6,203 bases of DNA from Candidatus Zixiibacteriota bacterium. GTDB lineage: Bacteria > Zixibacteria > MSB-5A5 > GN15 > FEB-12. A program made the translations under genes and the position numbers. Of this stretch, positions 1 through 5,740 are shown one piece after another (the first letter of the stretch is position 1; the number at the start of each line of letters is the position of its first letter). The stretch spans positions 1-6,203 of the forward strand of contig QNAG01000166.1 of assembly GCA_003641415.1 (NCBI GenBank), read 5' to 3'. The notes below the pieces were generated by a model. It was not told where the DNA came from and did not search any database. It worked only from the letters and a program-made list of their open reading frames with translations.

Positions 1-1034
1 GAGCCTACCGCATGGCTTGGGAGACAATGAACAAGTCAATATCTATCTACCGTGACGGTTCCAAGCTCAGCCAACCTCTAATGACGTCGCTGGTTGACGA
101 TGATTCAGACTTTGACGGTCTCACAATTGAGAACGTTGCGGAAAAGATGACTGAAAAGCTTGTCTATCGATACCTCGCCAAGCGCCGCAAACTGCCATCC
201 CGCCGTGGTGGCTACACCCAGAAAGCGCAAGTCGGCGGGCATAAAATTTACCTGCGTACCGGCGAATACACCGATGGCACGCTAGGGGAAATATTCCTCG
301 ATATGCACCGCGAAGGGGCGGCGTTTCGTTCGTTGATGAACTCGTTTGCTATCGCTATTTCTCTTGGTCTGCAACACGGAGTACCGCTGGAGGAATATGT
401 AGAGGCGTTTCTATTTAGTCGTTTTGAACCAAACGGATTTGTTCGTGGCAATCGCTCTATCAAACGGGCGACGTCAATCATAGATTACATTTTCCGCGAA
501 TTGGCCATTACCTATCTCAACCGTACTGATTTGGCTCAGGTATCTGAAGAAGACTTGCGTATTGATGCTCTTGGAACTCCTTCAGGGGAATCGATTGAGT
601 ACGTCGCCGAAGAGGCGGTTAAGCATGGAATAGCTGGAAGTCGGGGTACGGGCGATATTCACACGGAACACCTGAAGGTGAAACTCAGCTCCGACGGTGA
701 CGGAAACGGTAACGGGAATGGTAACGGAAATGGAAATGACAATATCGCGAGAAAGATAAGCCAGCAAGGAGGCAACGGCCATGGTAACCAGGTGGAGAGT
801 AAGGTTACGACAGCGAGTCATGCAACAGCGGAGGCGGTGCTTGAGTATGTCTCAGCGCCAACAGTTAAATCTTCGAAAGACCGGCGGAGCCATCGGCTCC
901 AGCAGGAGATTAGAACCGCTCGCCTTAAAGGATACGAGGGGGAAGTATGCCCGGAATGCGGACAGTTTACGATGGTTAGAAACGGTACATGCCTCAAATG
1001 CGAATCTTGTGGAGCGACCAGCGGCTGCAGTTGA
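1..1034 (+). CDS. nrdJ: Adenosylcobalamin-dependent (class II) ribonucleotide reductase, C-terminal part (5' truncated by window)
   Basis: Class II ribonucleotide reductases convert ribonucleotides to deoxyribonucleotides in the cytoplasm using coenzyme B12 and do not need oxygen. The frame is open from base 3 and starts mid-protein with AYRMAWE...SISIYRDGSK, matching the conserved end of the catalytic barrel in NrdJ (family pattern AYxxAW...GIT-VYRDGSR). After it come a region with RRGGYTQKAQVGGHKIYLRTG and GEIFLDMHREG, typical of the NrdJ C-terminal extension, then a low-complexity Gly-Asn linker, then a terminal zinc-ribbon/redox tail. Counting from the ATG at 12, the tail has CPEC (Cys313, Cys316), CLKC (Cys327, Cys330), Cys333 and Cys339, just before the TGA stop. 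In this family the tail cysteines re-reduce the active site. About 343 residues are visible; the true start lies outside the window, and the ATG at 12 is internal. The gene is convergent with the operon to its right. The family call is strong; the substrate level (NDP or NTP) cannot be told from here. Confidence 0.93.
   Translation, partial: AYRMAWETMNKSISIYRDGSKLSQPLMTSLVDDDSDFDGLTIENVAEKMTEKLVYRYLAKRRKLPSRRGGYTQKAQVGGHKIYLRTGEYTDGTLGEIFLDMHREGAAFRSLMNSFAIAISLGLQHGVPLEEYVEAFLFSRFEPNGFVRGNRSIKRATSIIDYIFRELAITYLNRTDLAQVSEEDLRIDALGTPSGESIEYVAEEAVKHGIAGSRGTGDIHTEHLKVKLSSDGDGNGNGNGNGNGNDNIARKISQQGGNGHGNQVESKVTTASHATAEAVLEYVSAPTVKSSKDRRSHRLQQEIRTARLKGYEGEVCPECGQFTMVRNGTCLKCESCGATSGCS
702..737 (+). 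repeat. In-frame Gly-Asn hexanucleotide repeat, (GGN AAY)x6
   Basis: Six consecutive Gly-Asn codon pairs lie inside nrdJ, flanked by Gly-Asp and Asn-Asp pairs on either side (693-743). Third positions vary (gga aac ggt aac ggg aat and so on), so the DNA repeat is imperfect while the protein repeat is exact. It is probably a flexible linker letting the C-terminal cysteine tail reach the active site. A second Gly/Asn-rich stretch (GGNGHGN) follows shortly after. Confidence 0.85.
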
Positions 1035-1082
1035 GGAGAGTATCGGCATAAACAATTAAATCCTTTCAAGGATGAAAGAGAC

Positions 1083-1124
1083 GAAGGGTTCTGGGTTCAG
1101 GATGGGCCAGGACCCTTCACTCTA
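1083..1124 (+). terminator. Probable intrinsic terminator of nrdJ
   Basis: Bases 1083-1094 (GAAGGGTTCTGG) pair with 1107-1118 (CCAGGACCCTTC). This gives a 12-base-pair stem with one G-U wobble and a 12-base loop. It is followed by TCTATTTT, a modest T-rich run. It lies 49 bases after the nrdJ stop. The stem is strong, but the T tract is short and interrupted, so termination is likely rather than certain. Confidence 0.6.
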
Positions 1125-1146
1125 TTTTGGGGAAAAGGTGAGGTCA

Positions 1147-1222
1147 GTAGGTAAAGCGGCCTGCCGCTTGACTGTCATGGGGTCATTTATTTAATGTCAA
1201 GTCGACAGGCAGCCTGATCTAC
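1147..1222. repeat. Inverted doublet of short palindromic repeats (REP/BIME-like)
   Basis: Copy A (1147-1172) begins GTAGGT and ends GCTTGAC, with an internal hairpin AAGCGG / CCGCTT around CCTG. Copy B (1196-1222) begins GTCAAG and ends GATCTAC, with the core CGACAGGC. Copy B matches the cleaner element at 5511-5537 at most positions; copy A matches its reverse complement. The two copies therefore face each other across a 23-base spacer (1173-1195), the arrangement of a bacterial interspersed mosaic element built from two REPs. The copies have diverged and their stems are imperfect. Calling this a mobile or REP-like family is inference from three related copies in the window. Confidence 0.65.
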
Positions 1223-1249
1223 TTGGCTCATTTCTCTCTTACTATTCAT

Positions 1250-1277
1250 GTCATCCTGAGCGGAGTCGAAGGATGAC
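1250..1277. repeat. Palindromic repeat with GTCATCCT / AGGATGAC arms
   Basis: GTCATCCT (1250-1257) and AGGATGAC (1270-1277) are perfect 8-base inverted arms around GAGCGGAGTCGA. Elements with the core CCTGAGCGnAGTCGAAGG are, to my recollection, common between genes in many unrelated bacterial genomes and metagenomic assemblies. It is a different family from the doublet just upstream. No T tract follows on either strand, so a terminator role is not supported. Confidence 0.65.
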
Positions 1278-1391
1278 GACTAAACCACGCCCAAACGAGT
1301 TTTGAATGTGCTACCCCGACCGATTGATAGCCGACCACTCGACGCGCGTAATTGGAATGACCGCTCACGATTTTGATCATAACCCGAAACT

Positions 1392-1883
1392 TCAGGCTTC
1401 AAGTGCGAGCAGTCGTTTCTTCATGGCCAGTCCTCCACCATAACCACCGAGACTGTTTACTGCCACGACGCGGTGACATGGAATCACAATAGGTAAGGGA
1501 TTCCGAGCGTTAGCCGAACCAACTGCGCGGGCGGCTTTCGGAGAACCAATTGCTCTTGCTATTTCGCTGTAAGTGCGAGTTTCACCGTACGGAATGCGGG
1601 CAACCTCGGCCAGCACTCTTTCCTGAAACGGTGTCGCATGCAGATCGAGTTTGACTCTGAACTTTCGCAAACGGCCGGCAAGATGAGCCTTGATTTCACT
1701 CTCTGTTTTTTTTGTGATTGCGGACCCTTTGGTGCGTTCATATCCGGCAAACATACTTTTTATTTTATGTTCAAATATCGTCGGTGATTCTCCCGGAAGC
1801 ATCAACAACGCCAGCCCTTTCTCCGTAGCTACACAGCGGAAAGTGCCCAGACTGGTTTTGAAGGAAGACACGCTCAATTTCAT
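1392..1883 (-). CDS. ogt: Methylated-DNA--[protein]-cysteine S-methyltransferase (O6-alkylguanine-DNA alkyltransferase)
   Basis: This 163-residue protein repairs O6-alkylguanine by moving the alkyl group irreversibly to its own cysteine. The acceptor motif is PCHRV at residues 135-139, with Cys136 as nucleophile. Other family positions are present: TYSEIA with Tyr105, the DNA-binding helix KAARAVGSANARNP with the likely arginine finger Arg119 and Asn125, GGYGGG near 146-151 and Glu162 at the C-terminus. The short N-terminal domain (about 1-80) and the length fit the Ogt/MGMT type without an Ada domain. The ATG start overlaps the upstream phosphatase stop by 4 bases (ATGA, 1880-1883), and AGGA sits 8 bases before it (1892-1895), with AGAAGG directly abutting. 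It is the last gene of the three-gene operon and is probably translationally coupled. The neighbouring genes give no obvious DNA-repair link. Confidence 0.95.
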   Translation of the reverse strand: MKLSVSSFKTSLGTFRCVATEKGLALLMLPGESPTIFEHKIKSMFAGYERTKGSAITKKTESEIKAHLAGRLRKFRVKLDLHATPFQERVLAEVARIPYGETRTYSEIARAIGSPKAARAVGSANARNPLPIVIPCHRVVAVNSLGGYGGGLAMKKRLLALEA

Positions 1884-2548
1884 CCTTCTTTTCCTGACAT
1901 CAAAATTGTGGAAGTCAAAAGGTTTGGTAGCTCAGATATATTTTCGATAAAGTAATCAGGCTTGGCCTGTTGTACTTTTTCTTTCCCACCATACGGCGAT
2001 GCAACCGCCACGACTGTTATTGGGACAGCTTTGGCAGCCAGAATATCGTTAATGGTATCACCCAATACAATGCTCTCACCGGGAGTAGCTGACAATCTCT
2101 GAAGGGTCAGGCGGAAAATCTCGGGGTCAGGTTTTACTCTGGAGACCTCGTTACCTCCGGCATAGGCTGAGAACAAAGAGGTCCATTCAAACTTTTCCAT
2201 TATTCCTTCAATGTGTGGTCTTATCTTGGTAGAAGCGATAGCTAAATGGTACCCCTCATCATACAGGCGTCGCAATATCTCAGAGACTCCCGGCAAAACT
2301 GTTGTTGACGCTACAATGGTTTCTTTGGCTTTATTCTGAAAGTGATGGTATAGCTCTTCCATCGGGATATCGGTAAAATGCGTATACATCTGGCTTAGGG
2401 GATACCCGATGAAAGCTTTGATAATCTCTGGCGGTTGGGCGGGTTGGTTCATCATGCGCAGTGAATAGTTCACAGCAGCGACAACACCATCAGAGGAGTC
2501 AATCAACGTACCATCAAGATCAAAGATGATATTTCCCCGATGCTTCAA
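1880..2548 (-). CDS. HAD-superfamily hydrolase, phosphoglycolate-phosphatase-like
   Basis: This 222-residue cytoplasmic phosphatase has all four haloacid dehalogenase motifs. Motif I is FDLDGT with nucleophile Asp10 and acid Asp12; motif II is Ser106/Thr107 in LAIASTK; motif III is Lys139 in VKPDP; motif IV is GDTINDI with Asp164 and Asp168. The helical stretch between motifs I and II (about 16-85) is a C1-type cap. Length and motifs resemble Gph/PpaX proteins, but the substrate (phosphoglycolate, pyrophosphate, a sugar phosphate or a nucleotide) cannot be decided from sequence. The start is TTG at 2548-2546: the next in-frame Met is residue 32, beyond the catalytic Asp10, and AGGA lies 8 bases upstream (2557-2560). 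The TTG overlaps the TGA of the preceding gene (TTGA, 2545-2548), and the stop overlaps the ogt start. Such tight coupling suggests co-expression rather than a shared pathway. Confidence 0.9.
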   Translation of the reverse strand: MKHRGNIIFDLDGTLIDSSDGVVAAVNYSLRMMNQPAQPPEIIKAFIGYPLSQMYTHFTDIPMEELYHHFQNKAKETIVASTTVLPGVSEILRRLYDEGYHLAIASTKIRPHIEGIMEKFEWTSLFSAYAGGNEVSRVKPDPEIFRLTLQRLSATPGESIVLGDTINDILAAKAVPITVVAVASPYGGKEKVQQAKPDYFIENISELPNLLTSTILMSGKEG

Positions 2549-3339
2549 AATGCAATTCCTACCTTTCCTATTATGTGCGTTAAAGGGACCTCTCGGATTT
2601 GGTCAACTGAACCCAAGCGAACAGTAACAACCAGAACAGAGTACGCTCCGGCAGAAGTCAACGGCAAGTTTCCCCGCAGCATCGGAACGCTCTCCGAAGT
2701 AGCAAAAATTGGAGTGTTATTTACAAACAAAATATCATCGATCATTTCGACTTCCTCGGCCGGCAATCCAATAACCCACCCGCAAAGTTTACTGTTGGTT
2801 TCGCTACGAAAACGTACCAGTTCAAATCGATCAGGTAAACTGTGAATAATTTTTTTGTTAACAATCCATACGTCTAAGAAATAGGCCAGTGAACTGGCTT
2901 TGAGGACATCTCCCTCAGTATAGAACGGGGCAAGGTTGTTATTATCCTGAATGAAAATATCGGGGCAATTGCGCACTCCGAAATTAGCTGGCGCCAGTGG
3001 CCACAAAAACTGAAACAAAATACCTGTAATAAGACACACCCAGATTCTCCGCGAGGTGTGTTTGAGACGACCAGTCCGGGCTTTTACTGAACGGTAGAGA
3101 TCAAAGAACGAGAAGAAATAAAACAGAAGAGGCAGGCCATATATAACCAGCCGGACAGGCACGGGGATTGCAATGAACAGAGATACAATGAAAAGGACTG
3201 AGGCTGTTAACGTGATCAGAAAAATGAACAAACCAAACAAATACTCATTCCAGTATATGTGTCCAAGTCCGGGTGTCAGTAAGTGTAACACCATAGCCAT
3301 GCTAACCGAATCACGTTTTTTGAGTATTGATTTTATCAT
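2545..3339 (-). CDS. Polytopic membrane protein with a catalytically degenerate signal-peptidase-I-like domain
   Basis: This 264-residue protein starts the operon. Residues about 17-119 contain hydrophobic segments at roughly 17-57, 62-80 and 99-119. The first includes PGLGHIY, a motif shared with small TM2-like and related membrane domains. The remainder (about 120-264) follows the order of type I signal peptidase (S26) boxes: NLAPF...GDV (135-145, family SMxPT...GD), ELVRF (173-177, family GDIVVF), GWVIGLPAEEVEMIDDILFVNN (187-208, family KRVIGLPGDxVEI.DGxLYVNG), AYSVL (232-236) and VPLTHIIGKV (251-260). The nucleophilic Ser position is Asn135, the general-base Lys position is Gly187, and the GDN box is VVT (237-239). 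The fold is thus recognisable but peptidase activity is not expected. The start is the ATG at 3339; no clear Shine-Dalgarno precedes it. The role is unknown: a binding or scaffold function, or slow decay after loss of constraint, would both fit. The frame itself is intact. Confidence 0.75.
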   Translation of the reverse strand: MIKSILKKRDSVSMAMVLHLLTPGLGHIYWNEYLFGLFIFLITLTASVLFIVSLFIAIPVPVRLVIYGLPLLFYFFSFFDLYRSVKARTGRLKHTSRRIWVCLITGILFQFLWPLAPANFGVRNCPDIFIQDNNNLAPFYTEGDVLKASSLAYFLDVWIVNKKIIHSLPDRFELVRFRSETNSKLCGWVIGLPAEEVEMIDDILFVNNTPIFATSESVPMLRGNLPLTSAGAYSVLVVTVRLGSVDQIREVPLTHIIGKVGIAF

Positions 3340-3403
3340 TTCATCTGTTCACAATAAGAACAATCTTCCGCTCAACGGTAGTCGTATCAACCGGATAACC
3401 CGA

Positions 3404-3432
3404 TATATACAAGCAGGTTATCAAACTGCCAT
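3404..3432 (-). promoter_or_regulatory. Weak candidate promoter for the minus-strand operon
   Basis: On the minus strand, ATGGCA (3432-3427) and TATATA (3409-3404) are separated by 17 bases, each matching four of six consensus bases. It would give a leader of roughly 60 bases before the ATG at 3339. This is a pattern match only, in AT-rich DNA. Confidence 0.25.
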
Positions 3433-3617
3433 CTATCCAAAGCAACGAAGGAGCGAACATCCCTTAATGTGTGTCTCAGATAGAGATGTGGCAACATCAA
3501 AAACGTTATATAGTTAAAAAGACTTACTCGACGGGATAAAATTGGTAGGTAACCAGACAGTCAAATAAAGCGTATAATGAACAAAGGACTTATCAGGTTG
3601 TTTCTAATAGGTCGAAC

Positions 3618-3645
3618 TTGACATAGTGATGTTTGCAGATAAATT
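3618..3645 (+). promoter_or_regulatory. Sigma70-like promoter for the carboxy-terminal protease gene
   Basis: A perfect -35 hexamer TTGACA (3618-3623) is followed after 16 bases by TAAATT (3640-3645), which matches four of six bases of the -10 consensus. Transcription would start near 3652, giving a leader of about 30 bases that includes the GGAGG at 3672-3676. That spacing also argues for the start at 3683 rather than 3665. Confidence 0.55.
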
Positions 3646-3671
3646 GCATAAAGAATAACTCAGAATGCATT

Positions 3672-3676
3672 GGAGG
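3672..3676 (+). promoter_or_regulatory. Shine-Dalgarno GGAGG that sets the protease start at 3683
   Basis: GGAGG lies 6 bases before the ATG at 3683-3685, an ideal spacing. The earlier in-frame ATG at 3665 has no purine-rich site before it, and its first codons would run through this Shine-Dalgarno. Starting at 3683 also puts the signal sequence right at the N-terminus (MVRFSVQLFG...). Confidence 0.85.
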
Positions 3677-3682
3677 CCTTAT

Positions 3683-5491
3683 ATGGTTCGCTTTTCAGTA
3701 CAGCTATTTGGTCTAACTGTTTTTGCCCTGGCTTTGATCTGGTTTGCAGGTTCTGGTGAGGCATATCAATCCGAGCGGGATGTTGAGCCGGTTTTGTGGG
3801 CCGATACTGTTCATATTGATCTGAATGAAACGGAATCAGTTTCCGAACAAACCCCACGCGAAAAACGAGAGACTTTTTTACGCGATGTTAAAAAACTAAC
3901 CCAGACCGCCTTCAACATTCGCAATCAATACATGGAAGATATCGATGCTAATGAAATTATCACGGAAGGTATCAAGGGGATGCTGTCGGGTCTCGATAGG
4001 TATTCGGTTCTATTGCAGAAATCATCCTATGATGCTCTCATGGAATCCACTCATGGCAAGTACGAAGGCCTCGGGATGCAGATTGATGCCCGTGATGATC
4101 GGATTCGGATAATCTCCCCTATTGAAGGAACCCCCGCCTACCGTAGAGGTCTGAAAGCAGGCGATATTGTTTGGGAAATTGAAGGAACCTCGACTGAAGG
4201 TATGACAGCATCGGAAGCATCAAAGCTGATGCGCGGCAAAGCCGGCACCTCTATCACGTTGTCCATCAAGCGGACTGGTATCGAAGAACCGATCGATTTT
4301 GAAATTGAACGAGCAATAATCGAATTGAAATCAGTTAACTTTTACGGTGTAGTCCCAGAGACAGATATCGGCTATGTTCGCCTTTCACGGTTTGCTGAAG
4401 AGACCAGTCATGAACTCAGAGAGGCTATCGGTGCTCTAAACGATCAGAACATCTCTGCTTTGATATTTGATCTTCGTTCCAATGGTGGCGGACTTCTCGA
4501 TCAGGCCAAGGAAACAGCCGAACTCTTCCTTGAACAGGGAAATGAAATCGTGTATACGCGCGGGCGTTTTGAAAATAGTGAAAGACATTTCAAATCCGAA
4601 AGACCCCCGCTGTATTCTGATAAACCCCTGATTATCCTGGTAGATGAAGGCACCGCATCCGCATCAGAGATCGTTTCAGGAGCGATCCAGGATTGGGACC
4701 GAGGTCTGATTCTTGGAAATACTACTTATGGTAAGGGATTGGTTCAGCAGATATTCCCGATTTCTAATGATGGCACGATGAATCTCAAACTGACTACCGC
4801 AAAGTATTATGTTCCTTCCGGTCGTTGTATTCAGAAACCTGAGAACCAAAGTAAGAAATCTACCAACGACAGTGCTGAGAAAAAGGATGAAGAAGATACT
4901 GATTCAATGACTGTTGCTGAAGAGAAGAAAGTGTACTACACTAACAGTGGCCGCGTGGTTTATGGTGGGGGCGGAATTGTCCCTGATATTGAAATCGAAC
5001 GGGACCTATGGAAACCAATAGAAATCAACCTGTACCGGAAATCGATGTTCTTTGATTTTGCCGTAAAATATATTTCCGACAACCCCGATGTGAAACCGAC
5101 CGTTGAAATATCTGATGAAATAGTCGAACAATTCCGTGAATACATCAAGGAAAGAGAATTCGATTATACCTCAGCCCTGGAAGCATCGGTTGATAAGCTT
5201 AAGGAAACTATCGAGCGCGAGGAGAAGAGTGAGTTGTTCTCTGGTATGTTGGATAGTTTGATGACTATTGTGGAAACCGAGAAATCTCATGATTTCGATC
5301 GTTCGAAGGAATACATCCGCAGGACTATCAAAAGGGAAATAGTATCTGCTATCTCTGGTGAAAATGGTGTCTACGAAGAAATCGTGCTCAAGACGGATAA
5401 GGCTGTAATGAAGGCAGTGGAGGTTCTCACCACCGACAACGAGTATTCTGAACTGATCCTGAAGGGACAGAAGAAAGCCGAGATAAATTAA
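3683..5491 (+). CDS. ctpA: Carboxy-terminal processing protease (S41A family), exported
   Basis: This 602-residue serine protease trims or degrades proteins from their C-termini in the cell envelope. An N-terminal hydrophobic segment (about 5-23) acts as signal peptide or anchor, with possible cleavage after Ala27 (SGEA/YQ). A conserved helical region with LSGLDRYS (about 102-108) leads into a PDZ domain (about 124-209, with GLGMQI and GLKAGDIV) that binds substrate tails. The S41 domain (about 220-382) has DLRSNGGG (oxyanion region), the nucleophile Ser326 in EGTASASEI, Lys351 in TYGKG and Gln355. The 25-residue Ser-Lys spacing matches known CTPs. A charged Ser/Lys/Glu/Asp-rich insert (about 386-415) precedes the usual SGRVVYGGGGIVPDI, and a charged helical domain fills 440-602. 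All catalytic residues are intact. It is divergent from the signal-peptidase-like gene and appears monocistronic, with its own promoter. The physiological substrate is unknown. Confidence 0.95.
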   Translation: MVRFSVQLFGLTVFALALIWFAGSGEAYQSERDVEPVLWADTVHIDLNETESVSEQTPREKRETFLRDVKKLTQTAFNIRNQYMEDIDANEIITEGIKGMLSGLDRYSVLLQKSSYDALMESTHGKYEGLGMQIDARDDRIRIISPIEGTPAYRRGLKAGDIVWEIEGTSTEGMTASEASKLMRGKAGTSITLSIKRTGIEEPIDFEIERAIIELKSVNFYGVVPETDIGYVRLSRFAEETSHELREAIGALNDQNISALIFDLRSNGGGLLDQAKETAELFLEQGNEIVYTRGRFENSERHFKSERPPLYSDKPLIILVDEGTASASEIVSGAIQDWDRGLILGNTTYGKGLVQQIFPISNDGTMNLKLTTAKYYVPSGRCIQKPENQSKKSTNDSAEKKDEEDTDSMTVAEEKKVYYTNSGRVVYGGGGIVPDIEIERDLWKPIEINLYRKSMFFDFAVKYISDNPDVKPTVEISDEIVEQFREYIKEREFDYTSALEASVDKLKETIEREEKSELFSGMLDSLMTIVETEKSHDFDRSKEYIRRTIKREIVSAISGENGVYEEIVLKTDKAVMKAVEVLTTDNEYSELILKGQKKAEIN

Positions 5492-5507
5492 TTCTAATTG
5501 CAGATTA

Positions 5508-5537
5508 TAGGTCAAGCCGACAGGCGGCTTGACCTAC
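5508..5537. repeat. Perfect 12-bp-arm palindromic repeat, same family as the doublet at 1147-1222
   Basis: TAGGTCAAGCCG (5508-5519) and CGGCTTGACCTA (5525-5536) are exact reverse complements around the loop ACAGG. It lies 16 bases after the protease stop. It could serve as an RNA-stabilising hairpin or weak terminator, since it is followed by CATGACTTTAAAATTT, which is not a clean T tract. Its resemblance to both halves of the doublet after nrdJ, over 4 kb away, shows it is a dispersed repeat rather than a gene-specific terminator. Confidence 0.75.
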
Positions 5538-5555
5538 ATGACTTTAAAATTTCCG

Positions 5556-5574
5556 GGGGCGCATTGGTCGCCCC
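5556..5574. repeat. GC-rich hairpin GGGGCG / CGCCCC
   Basis: A 6-base-pair perfect stem (5556-5561 with 5569-5574) surrounds a 7-base loop CATTGGT. It follows the palindromic repeat by about 20 bases. No T tract follows. It may add to transcription termination after the protease gene or belong to a further dispersed element. A short CAATT, CGA, AATTG palindrome follows at 5579-5591. Confidence 0.45.
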
Positions 5575-5678
5575 ATAACAATTCGAAATTGCCGCTCTTC
5601 GCTCATAATAAATATTACTTTTTCAAAACAACCCGCCAGGCTGGATTACGATATAAATTTCACCCAACAGGAAAATGT

Positions 5679-5708
5679 TTGGAAATGGAGAGGCCATAAT
5701 ATTATATT
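5679..5708 (+). promoter_or_regulatory. Weak candidate promoter for the phasin-like gene
   Basis: TTGGAA (5679-5684) and TATATT (5703-5708) are 18 bases apart, each a partial match to sigma70 hexamers. The surrounding DNA (5695-5730) is almost pure A/T with several overlapping TATA-like words, so the exact -10 is uncertain. The gene needs a promoter between 5537 and 5740 if the hairpins upstream terminate transcription. Confidence 0.3.
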
Positions 5709-5740
5709 TACAGAAATCATATATTATAGAGGAGATAGCT

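Larger units (their letters stand above)
1035..1391. other. Convergent intergenic region, no gene seen
   Basis: This 357-base gap separates the ends of nrdJ (+) and ogt (-). It holds the probable nrdJ terminator, an inverted doublet of palindromic repeats (1147-1222) and a second palindromic element (1250-1277). No reading frame here has a ribosome binding site or recognisable product. Bases 1278-1391 show nothing beyond a short ACGCGCGT palindrome (1343-1350). No clear hairpin-plus-T-tract terminator is seen for the minus-strand operon. Confidence 0.7.
3340..3682. other. Divergent intergenic region between the minus-strand operon and the protease gene
   Basis: About 340 bases separate the two divergent starts. 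It is AT-rich, most of all near 3500-3550 and 3560-3660. It holds a good sigma70-like promoter toward the protease gene and only a weak candidate toward the operon. A small imperfect palindrome (GATGT, GGCA, ACATC; 3485-3498) could be an operator but has no independent support. No small gene is convincing here. Confidence 0.6.

Noticed and set aside
248..1069. Several short frames overlapping nrdJ (248-481 -, 582-821 -, 781-1059 +, 818-1069 -)
   Set aside because: All overlap the strongly identified nrdJ coding frame and lack their own start signals.
1147..1277. Possible CRISPR array in the nrdJ-ogt gap
   Set aside because: There are only two related units, in inverted rather than direct orientation, plus an unrelated palindrome; there are no regular spacers and no cas genes.
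1250..1277. Palindromic element as terminator of the minus-strand operon
   Set aside because: It lies over 110 bases beyond the ogt stop, and no T tract follows the stem on the minus strand.
2540..2845. Plus-strand 101-codon reading frame
   Set aside because: It lies wholly antisense to the well-supported membrane protein gene and the HAD start; the composition looks like a shadow frame.
3485..3498. Palindrome GATGT-GGCA-ACATC as an operator
   Set aside because: The arms are only 5 bases, it is far from either start, and there is no second copy or neighbouring regulator gene to support it.
3173..3517. Plus-strand reading frame of 114 codons across the divergent promoter region
   Set aside because: It runs antisense to the start of the signal-peptidase-like gene and through its upstream region, has no ribosome binding site, and its translation has no recognisable domain or amphipathic pattern.
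5675..5740. Upstream in-frame ATG at 5675 as the phasin-like start
   Set aside because: GAGGAG at 5729-5734 points to the ATG at 5741, and the extra 22 residues come from the AT-rich leader and do not resemble the family N-terminus.
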